7,890 nucleotides of DNA. It comes from JAFGJQ01 sp964586145. GTDB lineage: Bacteria; Planctomycetota; Phycisphaerae; UBA1845. The notes beneath the pieces were generated by a model that did no database searches, was not told the origin of the DNA, and saw only the letters and a list, made by a program, of their open reading frames with translations. The DNA lies in contig CAZPHH010000135.1 in assembly GCA_964586145.1 (NCBI GenBank), forward strand, positions 1-7,890. Direction: 5' to 3'. This document shows, in pieces, positions 1-6,772 of this stretch (its first letter is position 1; each line of letters starts with the position of its first letter). The position numbers and the translations under genes are program-made.

Positions 1-207
1 GCCTGCGACAACTGCCCCGACGTGCCCAACGCCGACCAGGCCGACTCCGACGGAGACGGCGTGGGTGACGCCTGCGACAACTGTCCTGACGTTCCCAACG
101 CCGATCAGGCGGATGCGGACGGGGATGGCGTGGGCGACGCCTGCGACAACTGCCCCGATGTTCCCAACCCAGAACAGACGGATACGAATGGGAACGGCAT
201 CGGCGAC
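1..207 (+). repeat. Three tandem 69-bp coding repeats (TSP3 units)
   Basis: The units lie at 1-69, 70-138 and 139-207, each encoding 23 residues. Units 1 and 2 differ at 11 of 69 bases but at only one residue (Ser to Ala); nine of the ten changed codons are synonymous. Unit 3 is more divergent (Pro-Glu-Gln-Thr-Asp-Thr-Asn-Gly-Asn). This fits old duplications held under selection for the protein sequence. Confidence 0.9.
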
Positions 208-438
208 GCCTGTGAAGAACCGGAACCCGGCCAGCCCGGCGGCGAGGACGACACCGAACCCGGTGACGAGCCCGACGACGAAGGGAATGATGAGGCGGAA
301 CCGGGCCAGCCGGTGGTCGGTGGGGCCCGCCGGGCGCCCTGCGGCCTCTACAACGGCGTGGCGATCGTCCTGCTGCCCCTGACGATGCTCCTTTGGATGG
401 GGCTGAGGCACCAGGCGGCTCGTCGCCGCGTTCGCTGA
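1..438 (+). CDS. Thrombospondin type 3 repeat protein, C-terminal part
   Basis: This is the last 145 residues of a protein whose start lies left of the window. Three consecutive 23-residue units begin with Ala-Cys-Asp-Asn-Cys-Pro-Asp-Val-Pro-Asn and end in Asp-x-Asp/Asn-Gly-Asp/Asn-Gly-Val/Ile-Gly-Asp, the hallmark of thrombospondin type 3 calcium-binding repeats; a fourth unit breaks off after Ala-Cys. An acidic Pro/Gly/Glu/Asp stalk follows (about nt 214-315), then a Cys-Gly pair at nt 340-345, a hydrophobic helix (about nt 355-408) and a terminal cluster of Arg. That order (repeats, stalk, membrane helix, basic end) is typical of exported proteins held at the cell surface by a C-terminal sorting or anchor segment. 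The calcium-binding role comes from the family. The export and anchoring are inferred, and the N-terminal domains that would give the real function are not visible. Confidence 0.9.
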   Translation, partial: ACDNCPDVPNADQADSDGDGVGDACDNCPDVPNADQADADGDGVGDACDNCPDVPNPEQTDTNGNGIGDACEEPEPGQPGGEDDTEPGDEPDDEGNDEAEPGQPVVGGARRAPCGLYNGVAIVLLPLTMLLWMGLRHQAARRRVR

Positions 439-466
439 CGCGGCCGGAAATCGCGTGACAGGCCTT

Positions 467-510
467 GCCGGCCGATGGCGGCGTCCTCTGGAAAGCTGCC
501 ATCGGCCGGC
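467..510 (+). terminator. Strong stem-loop after the TSP3 repeat gene, probable terminator
   Basis: The arms 467-482 and 495-510 pair over 16 positions: 13 perfect base pairs (467-479 with 498-510), then one G-T wobble and two further pairs. The loop is 12 bases (483-494). The structure begins 28 bases after the stop codon of the repeat protein. No T-run follows (the next bases are C/G-rich), so it is not a classical intrinsic terminator. A T-poor terminator or an mRNA-protecting hairpin is the likeliest role, by inference from position. Confidence 0.55.
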
Positions 511-672
511 TCCCCGCGCGCGTCACGCTCCGAAGACACGTCGTCTTGGCCGCTCCGCCACGCGGCGGGAAGGGCTGCCCGACGGTTTGGCGGTCCGGAT
601 GCGGCGTTCGTCTGGCCGTTCGTCCTGCCGCGCGGTATGCTCCACGACTCGGTTCCATTGCCCACAAGCGAA

Positions 673-678
673 CGGAGG
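673..678 (+). promoter_or_regulatory. Ribosome binding site of amrB
   Basis: CGGAGG lies seven bases ahead of the ATG at 686. This decides the start: the frame is open further upstream to about 455, but no comparable site precedes an earlier start and the upstream translation does not look like the family. Confidence 0.7.
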
Positions 679-685
679 CGCGATC

Positions 686-1558
686 ATGGTTACCCTACGC
701 GAACCCGTGATGGCTGACCGATTCTATCCCGGATCTCCGGGGGCCTGTCGGGCCGAGGTCGAGCAGTACTGTCGACTCGAGCCGGCCGACCTCGATGCCG
801 TCCGTCGACCGGCGCGAGGGGGCATCGTTCCCCACGCCGGCTGGATGTGCAGTGGGCGTGTGGCCGGTCGCGTATTCGCAGTCTTGCAGCGTACGGCCTC
901 GCCGCAGACCTTGGTCCTGTTGGGAACCATGCATCGCGTGCGGGGCCGCGTTGCTCGACTTCACGGCGACGGTCGCTGGGCCACGCCCCTGGGCCCTCTC
1001 GACGTGAATTCGTCCCTGGCGCAGCAAATCCTGGAGCGTACGGACCTCGTCGTCGACGATCCGGTCGCGCACGAGGACGAGCATTCGCTTGAAGTGCAGA
1101 CCCCCTTTATCAAGCACCTCTTTCCGGACGCGAGCATCCTGCCTATCCTCATGCCTCCCGTGTCGGAAGCGGTGGCCATCGGCCAGTCCATTGGCGATGC
1201 GATTGTCGCCAATGGACAAGAGACCCTCGTGATCGGCTCGACGGACCTGACGCATTACGGGCCGGCCTACGGGTTCGTGCCGCGGGGGCCCGCCGATGAA
1301 GGGTACAACTGGGCGCGAGACGTGAACGATCTCCGATTGCTCGATCCGATGCTTCACTTCCGGCCCGAAGAGGTCGTGCCCGAGGCGGTCGAACATCACA
1401 ACGCTTGCGGACCCGGGGCGATTGCCGCCACAATGGCTGCCGTGGAGCGGCTGGGCGCGACCGCGGCCGCACTGCTGGTGCATACCACCAGCCGGGAGGT
1501 GCTTGGCGATCGCAGCTTTGGCGGGGCCGTTGGGTACGCCGGCATCGTCTACAGTTAG
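686..1558 (+). CDS. amrB: AmmeMemoRadiSam system protein B (MEMO family)
   Basis: This 290-residue protein spans the usual length of the MEMO family, which shares its fold with non-heme iron extradiol dioxygenases. The family landmarks are in order: Arg-Phe-Tyr-Pro-Gly near the N-terminus (12-16), Pro-His-Ala-Gly-Trp (His50), Gly-Thr-Met-His (His83), Glu-His-Ser-Leu-Glu-Val-Gln (132-138), Ser-Thr-Asp-Leu-Thr-His-Tyr (185-191) and Asn-Ala-Cys-Gly-Pro-Gly (Cys241). His50, His83 and Cys241 correspond in position and context to the metal-binding His49, His81 and Cys244 described for human MEMO1. In bacteria the gene usually sits with amrA (AMMECR1) and a radical SAM gene; neither is in this window. 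The biochemical role of the bacterial protein is unsettled. The start at 686 is chosen from the Shine-Dalgarno and the family N-terminus; an ATG at 710 is a less likely alternative. A ROK kinase follows 31 bases downstream on the same strand, so co-transcription is possible. Confidence 0.92.
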   Translation: MVTLREPVMADRFYPGSPGACRAEVEQYCRLEPADLDAVRRPARGGIVPHAGWMCSGRVAGRVFAVLQRTASPQTLVLLGTMHRVRGRVARLHGDGRWATPLGPLDVNSSLAQQILERTDLVVDDPVAHEDEHSLEVQTPFIKHLFPDASILPILMPPVSEAVAIGQSIGDAIVANGQETLVIGSTDLTHYGPAYGFVPRGPADEGYNWARDVNDLRLLDPMLHFRPEEVVPEAVEHHNACGPGAIAATMAAVERLGATAAALLVHTTSREVLGDRSFGGAVGYAGIVYS

Positions 1559-1589
1559 CGGCGGGCTGCCGACATCGTTTGAGGTGCAC

Positions 1590-2585
1590 ATGACCGATTC
1601 CTTTGCAGTGGGGGTGGACCTGGGCGGAACCACCGTTCGCGTCGCCCTGGTCGATCGTGCGGGCCGCATCCACCATGAAGGCAGTTACGACTCTCAGGTG
1701 GAACGCGGCCCGGAACCCGTCATTGACGACATGGCCCGCTGGGTGGGCGAGGTCATCGTCGCTGCGGGCGTCTCGCGAGAGCGAATCATCGGCATCGGCA
1801 TCGGCTCGCCCGGCCCTCTGAGCCCCAGCCGCGGGATCGTCCACAAGGCGGCCAACCTTCCCGACTGGATCAACGTGCCCCTGACCCGCGCCATGCACCA
1901 ACGCACGGGCCTGCGCACCATCATGGACAACGATGCGAACCTGGCGGCCTACGGGGAGTTCTGGGCGGGCGCCGGCAAGGGCGTGGACAACATGGTCATG
2001 CTGACCCTCGGCACCGGCATCGGGGCCGGCGTCGTGATCCGGGGCGAGCTGCTTCACGGGCACTTCGAGAATGCCGGCGAGCTCGGCCATTGGATCGTAG
2101 TGCCCAACGGCCGGCGCTGTTCCTGCGGGCAGCGCGGATGCCTGGAGGCGTACGCCTCCGCGGGCAACGTAGCCCGGCGGGTGACGGAGAGCATCCGGGA
2201 CGGCGAGTCGAGCATTCTGGCCGGTCTTGTGGAGAAGGGCACGCCGTTCGGTGCTCGGGAGGTGGTGCAGGCCGTTCAGGACGGTGATCCGCTTGCCTCT
2301 CGCATGTGGGACGAGGCGTGCTATTACCTGGCCATCGCGTGCGTGAACATTCAGCATGCGTACAACCCCGCCCGCATTGTCATGGCCGGCGGCATGAGCA
2401 AGGCCGGCAACATCCTGACGCAGCTTGTGCAGAAGCACTTCGAGTTGCTGGCCTGGAACCTCTACGACGACTTCCCGGAGATCCGCATCGCGATTCTCGG
2501 CGACGACGCCGGCGTTATCGGCGCCGCCGGCTGGGCTTGGAAGGCCGAACAGGAGGGCCGGTGGGCCGCCGAACTCGCCTGCTGA
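1590..2585 (+). CDS. ROK family sugar kinase, glucokinase-like
   Basis: This 331-residue cytoplasmic kinase should phosphorylate a hexose with ATP. The N-terminal ATP/phosphate loop is Asp-Leu-Gly-Gly-Thr-Thr (10-15). Asn-Asp-Ala-Asn at 114-117 holds the expected catalytic base, Asp115. The glycine-rich Leu-Gly-Thr-Gly-Ile-Gly stretch follows. The ROK zinc site is complete: Glu-Leu-Gly-His (His167), then Cys177-x-Cys179-Gly-x-x-Gly-Cys184-Leu-Glu186. The Gly-Gly-Met segment near the C-terminus fits the second ATP-binding region. The zinc site and the Glu-x-Gly-His context favour a true sugar kinase over a ROK-type repressor, and there is no N-terminal helix-turn-helix. Glucose is the likeliest substrate, but N-acetyl-sugars, mannose or fructose cannot be excluded from sequence alone. 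The start at 1590 has GAGG at 1581-1584, five bases ahead; the same frame is open upstream, but that stretch overlaps amrB and does not look like the family. Confidence 0.92.
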   Translation: MTDSFAVGVDLGGTTVRVALVDRAGRIHHEGSYDSQVERGPEPVIDDMARWVGEVIVAAGVSRERIIGIGIGSPGPLSPSRGIVHKAANLPDWINVPLTRAMHQRTGLRTIMDNDANLAAYGEFWAGAGKGVDNMVMLTLGTGIGAGVVIRGELLHGHFENAGELGHWIVVPNGRRCSCGQRGCLEAYASAGNVARRVTESIRDGESSILAGLVEKGTPFGAREVVQAVQDGDPLASRMWDEACYYLAIACVNIQHAYNPARIVMAGGMSKAGNILTQLVQKHFELLAWNLYDDFPEIRIAILGDDAGVIGAAGWAWKAEQEGRWAAELAC

Positions 2586-2629
2586 CACCCGGGCACCTGC
2601 AGCACCGGGCCGCGGCCGCGGGCCTCGCC

Positions 2630-2652
2630 CGGAGGAGGGGGTCACTCCTCCG
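2630..2652 (+). terminator. GC-rich hairpin between ROK kinase and SNF2 gene
   Basis: An 8-bp stem (2630-2637 with 2645-2652, core GGAGGAG/CTCCTCC) has a 7-base loop and lies 45 bases after the kinase stop codon. There is no T-run, so the terminator role is tentative. An alternative 6-bp stem (2615-2620 with 2627-2632) competes with its left arm. Confidence 0.3.
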
Positions 2653-2736
2653 CTGCGGAACCGACCTGTGGCGGGTATTGGAGCGGGCCATCTGATCGGG
2701 CGAATGCGCTGAGGCGGGAACGGCGAAGGCGCGGCC

Positions 2737-5418
2737 GTGGCAGACATTCGACTCACACCCAACGGGCATCTGTGCTGGGAGACGCCGGAGGGGCAGGCCG
2801 AGCCCGCGCACCGGGCGGCCCTGCGGAAGACCTTCGACGAAGACTGGCGGGCCGGTCTTTTCACACTGTCCGCCGAGAAGATCGACACGGGCGATTCGCT
2901 GACCCTGCGGTACTGGCAAAGCGTGGCGGACCGGTATCTCACCGGGCTGTGTCACATTCCCGGATCGGCTGAGAAGCTCGAGGTCCAGCCGCCGTCGCCG
3001 TCGCAATGCGCGACCTGGGTGCTTACGGCGCCGCCCATGCGGGGCGGGGAGTATCTGACCGAACAGGTCTTGCTGAGCATCTGGAGCGCGCTGCACCAGT
3101 GGGCCGCCGATGCAATTGCCTCGACCGGCGGGCTGGAGGCGTTTCTGCACGCCCGGGCGCCGAAGTGGCGTCTGGTGGGCCGGGTCTGCTTCCATCTCGC
3201 CGAAAACAAGGCCGACCCGGAACGCCCGTTCGCTTTCCTGGCGACGTATGCCACCGGCTTTGGCGCCGGCGGCCGGTTGAAGCACCTGCCGCTGCGCAAG
3301 GCGTTGGAGCAGTACGCCGGCGCAAAGAACCGATCCGCTCTCATCAAGCTGCTCGCCCCGGTTCAACAGGCCGCCGAACGCTGCGAATGGGTGAGGAAAC
3401 TGGTTGATTCGGGCGAAGTCTATCAGCCGCTGGCGTGGACGGCCGGGCGCGCCTACACGCTGCTGCGAACCGTGCCGGAATTGGAGGACAGCGGCCTGTC
3501 CGTTCGGCTGCCGGACTGGTGGAAGAAACGCGCTCGGCCGCAGGTGTCGGTGACCATCGGCCAGCAGAAGAAATCCACGATCGGCGCCGCCGCGATGCTG
3601 GACTTCAACGTGGAGCTTGCGCTGGGGGATGAGGCCCTTTCGCCGGAAGAACTGGTCGAGTTGCTCGCCGGCGAGGACGGCCTGGTGCTGCTCAAGGGCC
3701 AGTGGGTGGAGGTCGATCGCGAAAAGCTGCGCGAGGCGCTCGAACACTGGCAGGCCCTGAAACGGCATGCGGCCGACGGAGAAATCTCGTTCATCGAAGG
3801 GATGCGTCTGCTGGCCGGAGCGTCGGTCGATCTGAAGCAGGAAGAACGAGCCGAGCAGGAACGGCAGTGGGTCCACGTGTCGGCCGGCGAAGCGCTGCGC
3901 GAGCTGCTGGAGGGTCTCCGTGAACCGGGACGGCTGGACTCCGACGGGCTCGGCGACGAGTTCCACGGGACACTGAGACCCTACCAACGCGACGGCCTGG
4001 CCTGGATGCGGCTGCTGACGACGCTGGGGTTGGGGGCCTGCCTCGCCGACGATATGGGGCTGGGCAAGACCATCCAGGTGTTGGCACTCCTGTTGTGCCG
4101 CCGGAACGAGGGACCCGCCCAGCAACGCAAGCCGTCGCTGCTTGTCGTGCCGGCCTCGCTGCTGGGCAACTGGCGCGCTGAAGCGCGGCGTTTCGCGCCC
4201 TCGCTGAAGCTCACATTCCTGCACCCGGCCGAGACGGATCGCCAAACCCTGCAGCGCATCGAGGATTCCCCCGAGCAGCACCTGCGCGAAACGGACCTCG
4301 CCGTCACGACGTACGCCATGTTGACACGCCTGGAATGGCTGGCGCGGTTGCAGTGGCAGTGGGTCATCCTCGATGAGGCCCAGGCGATCAAGAACCCGGC
4401 CACAAGCCAGAGCAAGGTCGCCAAGCGGTTGTCCGCCCAGGCGCGGATCGCTCTGACCGGCACGCCCGTGGAAAACCGGCTCGGCGACCTGTGGTCGCTG
4501 TTCGACTTCCTCAATCCCGGCCTGCTGGGTTCGGCCGGCGTGTTCAAGAAGTTCATCAAGGCCCTCGAGGCGCGGGAGGAAGACCGCTTCTCGCCGCTGC
4601 GGAAGCTGGTGGCGCCGTACATCCTCCGCCGGCTGAAAACCGACCGCACGATCATCGCCGACCTGCCGGAAAAGACGGAGACCATCCGGTACTGCCACCT
4701 CACAAAGGCGCAGATCCGCTTCTACGAACAGGTCGTCCGGCAAATGGAGTCCGCCCTCCAGGACGCCGACGGCATGGCCCGGCGCGGGCTGGTGCTTCAG
4801 ACGCTGATGCGGCTCAAACAGGTCTGCAACCACCCCAGCCAGCTTGTCGGCGACGGGGAGTACGGCGCCCCGGCCAGCGGCAAGTTCCTCCGGCTCGGCG
4901 AGGTCTGCGAGGAGCTGGCGCAGCGACAGGAAAAGGTGCTGGTGTTCACGCAGTTCCGCGAGATCATCGACGCACTCGCCGATCATCTCGCGGCCGTGTT
5001 CGGACGCGCCGGATTGGTCCTGCACGGCGAAACGTCCGTCCGGAAACGCAAGGACGCCGTCGAGCAGTTCCAACGCGACGACGGCCCGCCGTTCTTCATC
5101 CTGTCGCTCAAGGCCGGCGGCACCGGCCTGAACCTGACGGCCGCCTCGCACGTCGTCCACTTCGACCGATGGTGGAACCCGGCCGTGGAGAACCAGGCGA
5201 CCGACCGCGCGTTCCGGATCGGCCAGAAACGCAACGTGCTGGTACACAAGTTCGTCACCCGCGGTACAATCGAGGAACGGATCGACGCCCTGATGGCCGA
5301 AAAGCGGCAGATGGCCGAGGAGATACTGGCCGCGGAAGGCGAAGTCAACCTGACGGAGTTGCCTGACGACGAACTGCTGGAGCTTGTTCGCTTGGACGTA
5401 ACGCGAGCGATGATGTAA
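2737..5418 (+). CDS. SNF2-family DEAD/DEAH-box ATPase (helicase-like)
   Basis: This 893-residue protein should be an ATP-driven double-stranded DNA translocase. Residues 1 to about 410 form the N-terminal region seen in bacterial SNF2 proteins (SNF2-associated domain). The two-lobed core begins at Gly-Thr-Leu-Arg-Pro-Tyr-Gln (411-417). Its motifs are all intact: Walker A Asp-Asp-Met-Gly-Leu-Gly-Lys-Thr (438-445), Walker B Asp-Glu-Ala-Gln (546-549), motif III Leu-Thr-Gly-Thr-Pro (573-577), motif V Ser-Leu-Lys-Ala-Gly-Gly-Thr-Gly (790-797) and motif VI Gln-x-x-x-Arg-x-x-Arg-Ile-Gly-Gln (820-830) with the arginine fingers. No nuclease, methylase or DUF1998 domain is attached. Translation starts at GTG 2737, with a modest GAAGG seven bases upstream (2725-2729); Met-Ala-Asp-Ile-Arg at the start fits the length. 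The SWIM zinc-finger gene follows after 14 bases and is surely co-expressed. Chromatin-like remodelling, transcription-coupled or defence roles are all possible; none is shown by this sequence. Confidence 0.93.
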   Translation: MADIRLTPNGHLCWETPEGQAEPAHRAALRKTFDEDWRAGLFTLSAEKIDTGDSLTLRYWQSVADRYLTGLCHIPGSAEKLEVQPPSPSQCATWVLTAPPMRGGEYLTEQVLLSIWSALHQWAADAIASTGGLEAFLHARAPKWRLVGRVCFHLAENKADPERPFAFLATYATGFGAGGRLKHLPLRKALEQYAGAKNRSALIKLLAPVQQAAERCEWVRKLVDSGEVYQPLAWTAGRAYTLLRTVPELEDSGLSVRLPDWWKKRARPQVSVTIGQQKKSTIGAAAMLDFNVELALGDEALSPEELVELLAGEDGLVLLKGQWVEVDREKLREALEHWQALKRHAADGEISFIEGMRLLAGASVDLKQEERAEQERQWVHVSAGEALRELLEGLREPGRLDSDGLGDEFHGTLRPYQRDGLAWMRLLTTLGLGACLADDMGLGKTIQVLALLLCRRNEGPAQQRKPSLLVVPASLLGNWRAEARRFAPSLKLTFLHPAETDRQTLQRIEDSPEQHLRETDLAVTTYAMLTRLEWLARLQWQWVILDEAQAIKNPATSQSKVAKRLSAQARIALTGTPVENRLGDLWSLFDFLNPGLLGSAGVFKKFIKALEAREEDRFSPLRKLVAPYILRRLKTDRTIIADLPEKTETIRYCHLTKAQIRFYEQVVRQMESALQDADGMARRGLVLQTLMRLKQVCNHPSQLVGDGEYGAPASGKFLRLGEVCEELAQRQEKVLVFTQFREIIDALADHLAAVFGRAGLVLHGETSVRKRKDAVEQFQRDDGPPFFILSLKAGGTGLNLTAASHVVHFDRWWNPAVENQATDRAFRIGQKRNVLVHKFVTRGTIEERIDALMAEKRQMAEEILAAEGEVNLTELPDDELLELVRLDVTRAMM

Positions 5419-5422
5419 GGAG
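5417..5422 (+). promoter_or_regulatory. Ribosome binding site of the SWIM gene overlapping the SNF2 stop
   Basis: AAGGAG starts inside the TAA stop codon of the SNF2 gene and lies ten bases ahead of the ATG at 5433. The overlap points to translational coupling of the two genes. Confidence 0.7.
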
Positions 5423-5432
5423 TGACGGCAAA

Positions 5433-6596
5433 ATGGCCTGGATGCGATGGGCGCCTTATGTTCCCGTGGCGCGGCGCCGCGCCAATGCAACGCGCGAAAT
5501 GGCAAAGCTCCGCAAACGCGGCACGAACATTCAGCCGATCCAGATCGATGGGTGGACGATCGCGCGGAGCTTCTGGGGCAAGGCCTGGTGCGACCACCTG
5601 GAATCGTTTTCCGACTTCGCGAACCGCTTGCCGCGCGGGCGCACCTACGTCCGCAACGGCTCCGTCTGCCACCTGGACATCCAGCCGGGGCGGATCGACG
5701 CCATCGTCAGCGGCTCCGAGCTCTACAAGATCCACATCAACATCCAGAAGCTCAAACCCGCCGTCTGGAAATCCGTCAAGAAGGAATGCGCCGGTCGGAT
5801 CGGCTCCATGCTGGAACTGCTCCAGGGCCGGTTGTCCGACCAGGTTATGGCCGTGGTGACCAACCGCAAGCACGGCCTCTTCCCACAACCGGGCGAGATC
5901 GAGTTGAAGTGCAGTTGCCCCGACTGGGCCGTGATGTGCAAGCACGTCGCCGCCACGCTCTACGGCGTCGGCAGCCGGCTGGACGACCGGCCGGAACTGC
6001 TGTTCCTCCTGCGTAACGTGGACGCGGAAGAACTGATTTCGACCGAGATGGCCGTGCCCGTTGGCACCGCCCCGGCGGCCGATACGATCGCCGAAGAACG
6101 GCTGAGCGATGTCTTCGGCATCGAGCTTGATGACGACGGCGGGGAACAACCCGTCCCGGCATCCAGGCCCAGGCGGCGCGGCCGCACGAACGGGCGCCGT
6201 GCGCCGATCCGGTTGACCGAGGATCGGCTCGCCGAACCGCTGCGCGAACCCGCCCCGGGCGCAGACGCGTCGAACGGACACAAGCCCGGAACCACCCGGG
6301 GCGTACGCCGAACACCCGCTGGCCGGACCAAGCCCACCCGCGGGGCAAACCCCGGCCGGGCGCCGCTCGCCCGCGCCGATGCCGTAGCGCCCACGATCCG
6401 CCCGACGGGCAAATCGGTGGCCCGGCTTCGCACGCGACTGGGGTTGTCGGTGGCCGAGTTCGCTCGCCGGCTGGGCGTCACACCGGCCAGCGTGTACCGC
6501 TGGGAGGCGACACGGGGGCGACTCACGCTGCAATCTCGCCCCCTCGCCGCACTGGCGAAGCTGCAACAGCATGCCGGCGGCAAGGCACCCGCGTGA
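5433..6596 (+). CDS. SWIM zinc-finger protein with C-terminal helix-turn-helix
   Basis: The protein has 387 residues in three parts. Residues 1 to about 205 match bacterial SWIM zinc-finger proteins, with the conserved Phe-Trp-Gly-Lys-Ala-Trp-Cys near residue 50 and the zinc ligands Cys160-x-Cys162-(6)-Cys169-Lys-His171. SWIM domains are proposed to bind DNA or protein and are known to occur beside SNF2 ATPases in bacteria, as here. Residues about 215-325 form a Pro/Arg/Thr/Gly-rich, strongly basic, probably disordered linker; Arg-Pro-Arg-Arg-Arg-Gly-Arg at 245-251 resembles an AT-hook. Residues about 328-380 form a helix-turn-helix of the Xre-like kind, with Ser-Val-Ala-Glu-Phe-Ala, Leu-Gly-Val-Thr and Val-Tyr-Arg-Trp-Glu (339-358) in the expected spacing. 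The likely job is to bind DNA and a partner, recruiting or regulating the SNF2 ATPase encoded 14 bases upstream. The partnership is inferred from gene order; no DNA target can be read from the window. Confidence 0.9.
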   Translation: MAWMRWAPYVPVARRRANATREMAKLRKRGTNIQPIQIDGWTIARSFWGKAWCDHLESFSDFANRLPRGRTYVRNGSVCHLDIQPGRIDAIVSGSELYKIHINIQKLKPAVWKSVKKECAGRIGSMLELLQGRLSDQVMAVVTNRKHGLFPQPGEIELKCSCPDWAVMCKHVAATLYGVGSRLDDRPELLFLLRNVDAEELISTEMAVPVGTAPAADTIAEERLSDVFGIELDDDGGEQPVPASRPRRRGRTNGRRAPIRLTEDRLAEPLREPAPGADASNGHKPGTTRGVRRTPAGRTKPTRGANPGRAPLARADAVAPTIRPTGKSVARLRTRLGLSVAEFARRLGVTPASVYRWEATRGRLTLQSRPLAALAKLQQHAGGKAPA

Positions 6597-6643
6597 CCGC
6601 AGCGCTGACGCCCGTGCACAGGAGCCGGTGGCGGCGCCGTCCC

Positions 6644-6748
6644 TCAGAACGGGACTTCGCAGTCGGCCGCGTTCGCCCCCGGCGCCTCGTCCATTTCCGC
6701 AGCGAAATCCAGCTCGTCCGCTTCGGCGGCAAAATCCGCCCCCAGCGC
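6644..6748 (-). pseudogene. Orphaned acidic C-terminal tail beyond an in-frame TAG
   Basis: Reading on past the TAG of the zinc-ribbon gene in the same frame gives 34 more codons before a TGA at 6646-6644. The translation is rich in Ala, Asp and Glu, lacks Lys and Arg entirely, and ends Asp-Cys-Glu-Val-Pro-Phe. It contains two copies of an Asp-Phe-x-Ala-Glu-x-Asp-Glu repeat whose third copy ends at the TAG itself. The stretch therefore looks like the original C-terminus of the upstream gene, cut off by a nonsense change. It could be restored by readthrough, or the stop could be a sequence error. Confidence 0.5.
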
Positions 6749-6772
6749 CTAGTCCGCTTCGGCAACGAAGTC
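6686..6772 (-). repeat. Three degenerate 24-bp coding repeats spanning the TAG stop
   Basis: On the minus strand the copies lie at 6772-6749, 6736-6713 and 6709-6686. They encode Asp-Phe-Val-Ala-Glu-Ala-Asp-stop, Asp-Phe-Ala-Ala-Glu-Ala-Asp-Glu and Asp-Phe-Ala-Ala-Glu-Met-Asp-Glu. The spacers are 12 and 3 bases. The last codon is TAG in the first copy and GAG in the other two. Confidence 0.7.

Noticed and set aside
613..641. Possible sigma-70 promoter for amrB (TGGCCG, 17 bases, TATGCT)
   Set aside because: The -35 box matches only three of six consensus positions, and boxes of this quality are expected by chance; the lineage's promoter consensus is also unknown.
455..685. N-terminal extension of amrB by 77 residues
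   Set aside because: The added residues are Arg-rich and unlike the family. They run through the stem-loop, and the good ribosome binding site sits before 686.
1149..2942. Open frame of 597 codons on the minus strand opposite the ROK kinase
   Set aside because: Low-complexity Arg/Ala/Pro translation without family features; the plus-strand kinase explains the stretch fully.
2515..5505. Open frame of 996 codons on the minus strand opposite the SNF2 gene
   Set aside because: It mirrors a high-GC gene with intact motifs on the plus strand. Its translation is rich in Arg, Gln, Pro and His without any recognisable domain, as expected of an antisense shadow.
2737..6596. SNF2/SWIM pair as part of a DISARM-like defence system
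   Set aside because: DISARM needs a DNA methylase and a DUF1998 gene beside the helicase; neither is in the window.
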